Shown piece by piece: positions 1 to 6,088 of a DNA stretch of 11,445 nt (within the stretch, counting starts at the first letter, position 1; each line of letters begins with the position of its first letter). The translations under genes were made by a program, and so were the position numbers. The notes under the pieces are model-generated. The model did no database searches, was not told where the DNA came from, and saw only the letters and a program-made list of their open reading frames with translations. This DNA is from Muribaculaceae bacterium (GTDB taxonomy: Bacteria; Bacteroidota; Bacteroidia; Bacteroidales; Muribaculaceae). Location: the NCBI GenBank assembly GCA_022511505.1, contig JAFLTK010000021.1, positions 1 through 11,445 of the forward strand, in the 5' to 3' direction.

Positions 1-96
1 CGCATTGCGACTCCCCGGCGACATGACTATGTGCTTCATTCCGTGGGCCGCAAGCAAAGCCGGTAACTCTGCAAATATGTTGCTGAATTGTTTCAT
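1..96 (-). CDS. menD: MenD N-terminus (SEPHCHC synthase), partial
   Basis: This is the first 32 codons of a minus-strand gene that continues beyond the left edge. It starts at ATG (complement 94-96). The peptide MKQFSNIFAELPALLAAHG is followed by HIVMSPGSRNA, which matches the N-terminal VxSPGSRNAP signature of MenD. MenD is the thiamine-diphosphate enzyme that joins 2-oxoglutarate to isochorismate to make SEPHCHC in menaquinone synthesis. The family assignment rests only on this short signature and on the isochorismate synthase gene on the same strand at 7597-8661. In many Bacteroidales, as far as I recall, menF lies directly upstream of menD; here they are separated. The catalytic glutamate and the cofactor-binding parts lie outside the window. 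Confidence 0.8.
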   Translation of the reverse strand, partial: MKQFSNIFAELPALLAAHGMKHIVMSPGSRNA

Positions 97-100
97 ATTG

Positions 101-108
101 CAAAAGTA
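101..108 (-). promoter_or_regulatory. Possible -7 box of a menD promoter
   Basis: Read on the minus strand this is TACTTTTG, a full match to the Bacteroidetes -7 consensus TAnnTTTG. It lies only 4 bases upstream of the menD ATG, so the transcript would be nearly leaderless. No TTTG-like -33 box is visible at the expected 19-21 base distance. It could be a chance match, because the area is A-rich. Confidence 0.3.
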
Positions 109-168
109 CAAAAAAGAATCCATATCGGCGCCATAAAGCAAAACTGTTTTATTTACACTACTTTAGGA

Positions 169-286
169 TTTTCCAAATAATTATTTTGGCAAACTTGAAA
201 TTTGCCAAAGTTTTCCAAAACAAAAACGTTTCACATTGATTATTAGTGTTATAACTATTTTAAGACACCTTCAAAGTTGTCCAAAA
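169..286. promoter_or_regulatory. Recurrent TTTnCCAAA motifs between menD and nrdD
   Basis: This divergent intergenic region contains four same-orientation copies of a TT(T/G)nCCAAA-like word: TTTTCCAAA at 169-177, TTTGCCAAA at 201-209, TTTTCCAAAA at 211-220 and TTGTCCAAAA at 277-286. A fifth copy, TTTGGCAAA at 185-193, is inverted. The CC positions are 32, 10 and 66 bases apart, roughly whole helical turns. They may be binding sites for a regulator of nrdD or menD. The region is AT-rich, so some copies could be chance. The regulator is unknown. Confidence 0.35.
185..209. repeat. Perfect 9-bp inverted repeat, 7-bp spacer
   Basis: TTTGGCAAA (185-193) and TTTGCCAAA (201-209) are exact reverse complements around the spacer CTTGAAA. 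The repeat is about 90 bases upstream of the menD start and about 210 upstream of the nrdD start, and not at a gene end. An operator is therefore more likely than a terminator. Confidence 0.55.
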
Positions 287-295
287 CGGGAAATT

Positions 296-320
296 TTAAC
301 AATTAAAATTTAAATGTTAA
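296..320. promoter_or_regulatory. 25-bp near-perfect palindrome upstream of nrdD
   Basis: The outer arms are TTAACA (296-301) and TGTTAA (315-320). Pairing outer to inner about the centre at 308, 11 of 12 base pairs match; only 302/314 fails. It directly abuts the next palindrome and ends just before the -33 region of the nrdD promoter. It is a plausible operator for a dimeric regulator. The inner part is all A/T, which lowers the significance. Confidence 0.45.
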
Positions 321-336
321 TTATCTTGCAAGATAA
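321..336. promoter_or_regulatory. Perfect 16-bp palindrome over the nrdD -33 box
   Basis: TTATCTTGCAAGATAA equals its own reverse complement over all 16 bases. It covers the predicted -33 element (about 325-328) of the nrdD promoter. A protein bound here would compete with RNA polymerase, so a repressor site is the simplest reading. It does not match the NrdR box consensus that I know. The cognate factor is unknown. Confidence 0.5.
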
Positions 337-356
337 AAAAAAACGTTATACCTTTG
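325..356 (+). promoter_or_regulatory. nrdD promoter, Bacteroidetes type
   Basis: The -7 box TACCTTTG at 349-356 matches TAnnTTTG exactly. The -33 box is CTTG at 325-328 (consensus TTTG), with a spacing of 20 bases. Transcription should start near 360, giving a leader of about 60 bases before the nrdD ATG. The -7 box is flanked by a 7-bp inverted repeat, AAAACGT at 340-346 and ACGTTTT at 359-365. No Shine-Dalgarno sequence precedes the ATG, as is usual in Bacteroidetes. Confidence 0.65.
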
Positions 357-420
357 TGACGTTTTCGGTCAAAATCCGTCAACCTTATCTCTATTTTCTC
401 ATAAAAATCACCATTTCAAC

Positions 421-2628
421 ATGATACAGACAGTCATAAAACGCGACGGACGAATTGTCGGTTTTAACGAAGAAAAAATCAAGGCAGCAATCCGCAAAGC
501 GATGCTCCAAACCGAGCGTGGCGAGGATGAAGCCCTGATTCAGCGTATAACCGACCGCATTGCCATGAACGGCGAGGCGCAAATGACTGTCGAGAGTATT
601 CAAGACCGCGTTGAGCTCGAGTTGATGAAAAGTCCGCGCAAAGAGGTTGCCAAAAAATACATCGCCTATCGCAATCAGCGCAGCATAGCCCGAAAGGCTA
701 AAACGCGTGACCTTTTCCTCGAGATTATAGAGGCTAAGAATAACGACGTCACTCGCGAAAATGCCAACATGAACACCGACTCTCCGGCCGGTATGATGAT
801 GAAGTTCGCCAGTGAGACAACCAAACCGTTTGTCGATGACTATCTGCTGTCGGCCGAGACCTTGGACGCCGTTCGCCACAATTATATTCACATTCATGAC
901 AAGGATTATTACCCGACCAAGTCACTGACCTGTGTTCAGCATCCTCTCGATAAAATTCTCAAGGACGGTTTCTTTGCGGGACATGCCGAGTCACGTCCGG
1001 CTAAGCGAATCGAAACAGCCGGTGTAATTGCCTGTATATCACTTGAAACGGCCCAGAATGAGATGCACGGTGGCCAGGCTATACCGGCTTTTGATTTCTA
1101 TCTGGCACCGTTTGTGCGCAACTCGCTGATTGAGGAGATTAAGACACTTGAGAAACTGACCGGCAAAGACCTGTCGCACCTTTACAACCGCGAAGTCGAC
1201 GATTTCTTATCAAAAGAACTCGAAGGTCTGGAAGGCGAGGAGCGACTGTTTCAACACGCCGTTAACCGCACCGTTGCACGTGTTCACCAAGCGATGGAAG
1301 CGTTTATCCACAATATGAACACCATCCACTCCCGCGGTGGCAATCAGGTGGTATTCAGTTCGATAAACTATGGTACCGACACGTCGGCCGAGGGGCGTTG
1401 CGTTATTCGAGAACTTCTGAAGTCGACCTACGAGGGAGTCGGCAACGGAGCAACCGCGATTTTCCCAATTCAGATTTGGAAGAAGAAACGCGGCGTCAGT
1501 TATCTGCCCGAGGACCGCAACTATGACCTATATCAACTTGCATGCAAGGTCACCGCGCGACGTTTCTTCCCCAACTTCGTGAATCTCGACGCTACTTACA
1601 ACTTCCACGAAAAATGGGATGCAAACGACCCGAAACGCTATCTCTATGAGGTTGCAACAATGGGATGCCGCACTCGCGTGTTCGAAAATCGCTACGGCGA
1701 GAAAACCTCGGTAGGGCGCGGTAATCTTAGTTTTACAACAATCAACATCGTGCGCCTCGCGATTGAGTGCATGAACATCCTCGACGCGGAGGAACGTATA
1801 AAAATGTTCTTCAAAAAACTTGACGAGATACTCGAAATTGCAGCAAAACAACTTAACGACCGCTTCGATTTCCAGAAAACGGCTCTCGCCAAGCAATTCC
1901 CGCTGGTGATGTCCCGACTGTGGAACGGTGCCGAGAATCTTAGACCCGGCGACACCATCGAGCCGGTTATGAACCAAGGCACTCTCGGCATCGGTTTCAT
2001 CGGTCTTGCCGAATGTCTTGTGGCTCTGACCGGAAAACACCACGGTGAAAGTGATGATTCCCAGAAGTTGGGGTTGAGAATCGTTTCCCACATGCGTTCT
2101 CGCGTTAACGAGTTTGCTGACCGTTATGGTCACAACTTCTCGGTTCTCGCAACTCCGGCCGAAGGTCTCGCCGGCCGATTCACACGCAAGGACCGTCGCA
2201 CCTTTGGCATCATCAAGGGTGTAACCGACCGAGACTACTACACCAATTCCAACCATGTCCCCGTCTACTATCACTGCTCGCCGCGCCACAAAGCCAAAAT
2301 TGAGGCTCCATATCATGAATTGACTCGTGGAGGCCACATCTTCTATGTCGAGATTGACGGCGACGCTACCCACAATCCTAAGGCAATCTCTGACATCGTC
2401 GACCTTATGGACAAATACAACATAGGTTACGGGTCGGTGAACCACAATCGCAACCGCTGTATGCAATGCGGATATGAAGATGCCACGCCCAACATGCAAT
2501 CATGCCCTAAATGTGGAAGCATATCAATCGACCGCTTGCAACGCATCACCGGCTACCTCGTTGGCACCACCGACCGCTGGAACAGCGGTAAACTCGCCGA
2601 GTTGCGTGACCGCGTTGTCCATAAATAA
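421..2628 (+). CDS. nrdD: Anaerobic (class III) ribonucleoside-triphosphate reductase
   Basis: NrdD reduces ribonucleoside triphosphates to deoxyribonucleotides without oxygen, using a glycyl radical made by NrdG. The 735-residue protein has a usual length for the family. An ATP-cone allosteric domain occupies about residues 3-90 (VIKRDGRIVGFNEEKI). The glycyl-radical barrel follows. C171 (SLTC) is the likely accessory active-site cysteine, and C416 in MGCR is the likely thiyl-radical cysteine of the finger loop. Near the C-terminus, four cysteines (C680, C683, C695, C698) form the zinc site. They precede the glycyl-radical loop ITGYL with G711 and the RWNSGK tail motif. All expected key residues are present, so the gene looks intact. 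ATG at 421 is chosen because the ATP-cone begins at once and a promoter lies 65 bases upstream. nrdG follows after 21 bases. The residue roles are transferred from the E. coli and T4 enzymes. Confidence 0.96.
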   Translation: MIQTVIKRDGRIVGFNEEKIKAAIRKAMLQTERGEDEALIQRITDRIAMNGEAQMTVESIQDRVELELMKSPRKEVAKKYIAYRNQRSIARKAKTRDLFLEIIEAKNNDVTRENANMNTDSPAGMMMKFASETTKPFVDDYLLSAETLDAVRHNYIHIHDKDYYPTKSLTCVQHPLDKILKDGFFAGHAESRPAKRIETAGVIACISLETAQNEMHGGQAIPAFDFYLAPFVRNSLIEEIKTLEKLTGKDLSHLYNREVDDFLSKELEGLEGEERLFQHAVNRTVARVHQAMEAFIHNMNTIHSRGGNQVVFSSINYGTDTSAEGRCVIRELLKSTYEGVGNGATAIFPIQIWKKKRGVSYLPEDRNYDLYQLACKVTARRFFPNFVNLDATYNFHEKWDANDPKRYLYEVATMGCRTRVFENRYGEKTSVGRGNLSFTTINIVRLAIECMNILDAEERIKMFFKKLDEILEIAAKQLNDRFDFQKTALAKQFPLVMSRLWNGAENLRPGDTIEPVMNQGTLGIGFIGLAECLVALTGKHHGESDDSQKLGLRIVSHMRSRVNEFADRYGHNFSVLATPAEGLAGRFTRKDRRTFGIIKGVTDRDYYTNSNHVPVYYHCSPRHKAKIEAPYHELTRGGHIFYVEIDGDATHNPKAISDIVDLMDKYNIGYGSVNHNRNRCMQCGYEDATPNMQSCPKCGSISIDRLQRITGYLVGTTDRWNSGKLAELRDRVVHK

Positions 2629-2649
2629 CCACCATTCTATTTACCGACG

Positions 2650-3153
2650 ATGAGAGTTGTCGACATCATCCCCGGAACTACCGTCGACGGCCCCGGCATG
2701 AGAACATCCATTTATTTTGCCGGATGTCGCCATCAATGCCCCGGTTGCCATAATCCCGCGACATGGGATTTCAGTGCCGGACGCGAGATGTCGGTTCCCG
2801 AATTGATGGACATAATCATCGACAACGATTTTGACGTTACTTTTACCGGAGGTGACCCGCTATTCAGCGCAAAAGAAATTATCCCGCTGGCCAAGGCTAT
2901 CAGGCAGACGGGATATTCTATTTGGGTGTATACGGGATTTGTCTTTGAGGATGTTATGAAACAAGGGGGTGCTGAATCACGGCTTCTATCTATGGCCGAA
3001 GCCGTTGTCGACGGCCCGTTCATCGAGGCGTTGCGTGACACGTCTTTGCATTTTCGCGGTTCGTCAAACCAGCGCATAATCGATGTAGCCGCTACCGTGG
3101 CAACAGGAAACACCGTGACGCTCTTTACCGACCTCAATACTGAAGGTATATAA
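2650..3153 (+). CDS. nrdG: Anaerobic RNR-activating radical SAM protein
   Basis: NrdG uses S-adenosylmethionine and a [4Fe-4S] cluster to place the glycyl radical on NrdD. The protein has 167 residues, normal for this minimal radical SAM family. The cluster motif CxxxCxxC is C26-C30-C33 (GCRHQCPGC). The SAM-binding GGDP motif is at 67-70. DGPFIEALRD and FRGSSNQRIID, at about 121-145, are typical of NrdG. The N-terminal IIPGTTVDGPGMRTSIYF segment also fits. It lies 21 bases after nrdD in the same direction, so the two are surely cotranscribed. Its last 20 bases overlap, tail to tail, the 3' end of the MBOAT gene on the other strand. I see no terminator hairpin between them. Confidence 0.95.
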   Translation: MRVVDIIPGTTVDGPGMRTSIYFAGCRHQCPGCHNPATWDFSAGREMSVPELMDIIIDNDFDVTFTGGDPLFSAKEIIPLAKAIRQTGYSIWVYTGFVFEDVMKQGGAESRLLSMAEAVVDGPFIEALRDTSLHFRGSSNQRIIDVAATVATGNTVTLFTDLNTEGI

Positions 3154-4624
3154 AGGGGACAATGTCGCTTTGGCGCACTTGGATAATCACAAATATGACA
3201 ATGGCGAGAATAACCGCTTGAAGAATAAGCGGGAACGCTTCATATCTTTTCAGACTGTGGCGATACCATCGGCGCGGAATGAAGTGCATGAAGTAACCGG
3301 CAAGCATCGCAATGACTATGGCAAAATATCCGTAGACAAACTGTGGAGCAACGCTGATGTGGAAATCGTGGAAAATCTGATGCATCATCTGCGAGACATG
3401 TTCCATGGAGCGCGCCCTAAAAAACATGAAAGTAAGAGCAACAAGATTGAAAGTCAAGAACATATTTAGCGCAACACGCCACCAGCGGCGATTACCCGCC
3501 TTGGTAATGCGCGGGAACATGCGGCGAAATTCTTTGTGCACAATCAGAAGCACGCCGTGGAGCGCACCCCAGATGACATACATCCATGATGCACCGTGCC
3601 AAAGACCGCCGACAACCATCGTCGTCATCTGATTGACGTGGGTGCGAACGCGACCTTTGCGGTTGCCTCCCATCGGGATATAAATGTAGTCTCGCAACCA
3701 GGTCGATAAAGAGATGTGCCATCGGTGCCACAGTTCGGTCGGGTTCTCGCTCTTGAACGGTGCGTTAAAATTTGGCTTAAATCTGAAACCGAGCAACAGC
3801 GCGATGCCGATAGCCATGTCGCTATACCCCGAGAAGTCACAATACAACTGGATGGCAAACCCATAAATCGCCATCATATTCTCAAAGCCGCTGTAGAGCG
3901 CCGGGCTGTCAAAAACGCGGTCAACAAAGTTTCCGCTGATGAAGTCGGCCACGACGACCTTCTTTATCAAACCGGCCATAATCAGGAAGAAACCTTCGCT
4001 GACCATAGCATGGGTCACAATTGGGTCGCCCTTAAGCTGGGGAAGCATATCCTTGGCGCGAACGACCGGACCCATCAACAACGGCGGGAAGAACGTCAAG
4101 AAAAACATATAGTCGAGAAACGAGCGACACGGCTCCATCTCGCGACGATAAATGTCGGTAATATAACTGATAGAACGGAATGCAAAAAACGATATACCGG
4201 CCGGCAGAATGATATCAAGAGCATCAAACCGCGCCGATGCAAACGTGCTTATAGTCCCGAGTATCAGGTTGATATACTTGAAATAAACAAGCATACCAAC
4301 GTTAATCACGATATTGACAACCAATATCGATACTCGTTGCCACTTGACATTGCAACTGCCCATCAGCAGTCCCAGGCAATAGTCGGCAACAACGGTTCCA
4401 AGCAGAATAAAGCAATATTCGGCCGATGACTTGTAGTAAAAATATAACGAGAAGAGAATGACGACAATCATGCGGAGGGTGCGTTGCTTGCGCAACAACG
4501 CATATAGTCCTGCAATTGCCACAAATAATATCAGAAACAACCCCGTGTTAAATAACAAAGGGCTCGCCGGGTCAAACTTGAGGACGTCGACAATTTTGTT
4601 CCATTCCATATCCAACAGCACCAT
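3134..4624 (-). CDS. MBOAT-family membrane O-acyltransferase (AlgI/PatA-like)
   Basis: This is an integral membrane protein of 496 residues with many hydrophobic segments, for example about 26-44, 51-63, 69-88, 99-116, 210-226, 385-402, 431-449 and 466-482. MBOAT hallmarks of the AlgI/DltB/PatA group are present: LPAGISFFAFRSISYITDIY (140-159), YCDFSGYSDMAIG (261-273), ELWHRWHISLSTWLRDY (297-313, with H300 and H303) and GGLWHGASW (339-347). H343 is the expected invariant catalytic histidine. Proteins of this group move acyl groups, usually acetyl, from the cytoplasm to a periplasmic partner that modifies a glycan. Directly upstream in the operon are two SGNH proteins, the usual partners. The acceptor glycan cannot be read from the sequence. 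The start could be ATG 4624 or the internal Met6 codon (4607-4609). The stop overlaps nrdG by 20 bases on the opposite strand. Confidence 0.92.
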   Translation of the reverse strand: MVLLDMEWNKIVDVLKFDPASPLLFNTGLFLILFVAIAGLYALLRKQRTLRMIVVILFSLYFYYKSSAEYCFILLGTVVADYCLGLLMGSCNVKWQRVSILVVNIVINVGMLVYFKYINLILGTISTFASARFDALDIILPAGISFFAFRSISYITDIYRREMEPCRSFLDYMFFLTFFPPLLMGPVVRAKDMLPQLKGDPIVTHAMVSEGFFLIMAGLIKKVVVADFISGNFVDRVFDSPALYSGFENMMAIYGFAIQLYCDFSGYSDMAIGIALLLGFRFKPNFNAPFKSENPTELWHRWHISLSTWLRDYIYIPMGGNRKGRVRTHVNQMTTMVVGGLWHGASWMYVIWGALHGVLLIVHKEFRRMFPRITKAGNRRWWRVALNMFLTFNLVALTFMFFRARSMEHVSQMMHQIFHDFHISVAPQFVYGYFAIVIAMLAGYFMHFIPRRWYRHSLKRYEAFPLILQAVILAIVIFVIIQVRQSDIVPFIYLQY

Positions 4625-4643
4625 TTAATAAGGTGAAAATCTT

Positions 4644-6080
4644 TTATTGTTTTGCAACAGGGATAATGATAGCCTCTTTGAGCGCGTCATACATCAGGCG
4701 ACCTTGGAGATGGTAGCCCTTGGCTGTGTGGTGAACGCGGTCTTTACTATATAAGCCGTTGTCTATCCAGCGATTTGAGGCGCCTTCACCGCCGGCAACT
4801 GCCCACCAATCATAGACGGCAATACCCTTGTCGGCACCATACTTTAGAATAACATCACGCAACGGTTTGATGGCCGTGTTTACGCCATAACTTTTCTGCT
4901 TGCTGGTGACGGTTTTAGTGGTATAGGTCGCTTTGCGATTTTTCTTGCCTTTGCGCTTTACCTTAACTTTCTTTTTGACAGTGGTATAGACGCTTTTGTG
5001 GCACTCCATAGGGGTCACAAGTAAGATTTGCGCGCTCGGGTTGGAGTAACGGATGTTGTTGACCAATCGGTCGATACTGCGATAGAAAGCGTCAGCCGAG
5101 ATGTGGCCGAACGCCTCGTTGCAACCAAGCGAGATGATAACCAGTTCAGGTTGAAGCGGGGCAATCCCGGCGCCAACGGTGCCAATTTTATTATAAGTGT
5201 CGTAGGTCGCGCCGTTATTGCCGATAGCATGATAGAATATGCCGGGACGCTCTCCGGAAAGCGATGCGCCGAAGAGTGTCAGGTCACCGGCACAGTTGAA
5301 GTAGATTTTTACGCGTGTCTCGGGCTTAGACAGAATAATCTGAGTGTAGTCTCGAGACGGCAACGAGCGGAAGTGCAGGTTATTCCCTTGTTCATCAGTC
5401 ACTTGGTTGACTTCCATGCGGCCGTTGTGAAACAGAGTGACCGATGAAAACGGATTGTAATCATCACGCTCGGATGTTCCTACGGTTATATCACCTTCTT
5501 TGGAGGTATACTTGACCGAGGCGCCCGTGAATCCCATTGTCTGATGCCATCGTGCCGACATCAACTTGGCCGGAACCCAACTTCTCGACGAACTGAAAAT
5601 ATAATCGATAGGCTCGTTTGTTCCTGACATTTTCAACGGTGAAATAAGACCACGACCTGCGTTGCCAAGATCATATTGAAGCAACTCGCGAGTGACGCCG
5701 GTACCAATGTCGGCTTGGATATGACTGTCGCCGATGTGGACAATAGCCATCGACTTGAGCGGCGTTTGAGCAACAGCCTGTTGCACTTTGCTCCAGTCGG
5801 CTCCATTAAGAGTAATATGGTTGGCCTCGGTTTTGATAATCGAAGGGATTGGAATATCAATATCGTCATCGCTGTCGATTTCTATAACCGGATAGAGTCG
5901 AGCGTTGACGTCGTCTTCGTCAACTTGTTCTTCGGTTACTTCTTCTTCCTCCTCATCGTCGTCTTGGTCGGGTAGAGGATTAGCGGCGAGGGGAGAGGAT
6001 ATGGCGAGCATTAATCCCACTGCCGTCATTGACAGTAGTTGCCACCATTTGAGGCGAGAATTATTGTTACTATAAATCAT
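4644..6080 (-). CDS. Secreted SGNH hydrolase/acyltransferase, Ape1/PatB-like
   Basis: The 478-residue protein has a signal peptide (hydrophobic 13-30, likely cleavage near residue 33), so it should be exported. A strongly acidic stretch follows at about 38-57. The SGNH blocks are visible: GDSH at 117-120 with nucleophile S119, a possible block II glycine in AIGNNG (285-290), LGCN with N321, and D447-R-V-H450 as the Asp/His pair. About 200 residues separate S119 from N321, too many for a simple SGNH fold. A beta-rich inserted domain (about 190-280) is inferred. This layout, with GDSH and DxxH, resembles the peptidoglycan O-acetylesterase Ape1 and its relative PatB. A lysine-rich loop lies at about 369-383. 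The gene begins 8 bases after the upstream SGNH gene and ends 19 bases before the MBOAT gene. Whether it adds or removes acyl groups is unknown. Confidence 0.8.
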   Translation of the reverse strand: MIYSNNNSRLKWWQLLSMTAVGLMLAISSPLAANPLPDQDDDEEEEEVTEEQVDEDDVNARLYPVIEIDSDDDIDIPIPSIIKTEANHITLNGADWSKVQQAVAQTPLKSMAIVHIGDSHIQADIGTGVTRELLQYDLGNAGRGLISPLKMSGTNEPIDYIFSSSRSWVPAKLMSARWHQTMGFTGASVKYTSKEGDITVGTSERDDYNPFSSVTLFHNGRMEVNQVTDEQGNNLHFRSLPSRDYTQIILSKPETRVKIYFNCAGDLTLFGASLSGERPGIFYHAIGNNGATYDTYNKIGTVGAGIAPLQPELVIISLGCNEAFGHISADAFYRSIDRLVNNIRYSNPSAQILLVTPMECHKSVYTTVKKKVKVKRKGKKNRKATYTTKTVTSKQKSYGVNTAIKPLRDVILKYGADKGIAVYDWWAVAGGEGASNRWIDNGLYSKDRVHHTAKGYHLQGRLMYDALKEAIIIPVAKQ

Positions 6081-6088
6081 TAAACGTG

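Noticed and set aside
233..280. Weak NrdR-box-like dyads upstream of nrdD (233-249 and 265-280)
   Set aside because: They match the ACAC...GTGT outline only partly, one has the wrong length, and their spacing does not give a convincing pair.
391..897. Minus-strand open frame of 168 codons across the nrdD start
   Set aside because: It is antisense to the conserved ATP-cone of nrdD and has no recognisable domain.
1528..2499. Long minus-strand open frame of 323 codons inside nrdD
   Set aside because: It lies fully antisense to nrdD, which has all expected motifs. The translation shows no recognisable family, and long antisense frames are common opposite well-biased genes.
3716..4429. Plus-strand open frame of 237 codons inside the MBOAT gene
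   Set aside because: It is antisense to a clear membrane acyltransferase. Its translation is polar and shows no known motif.
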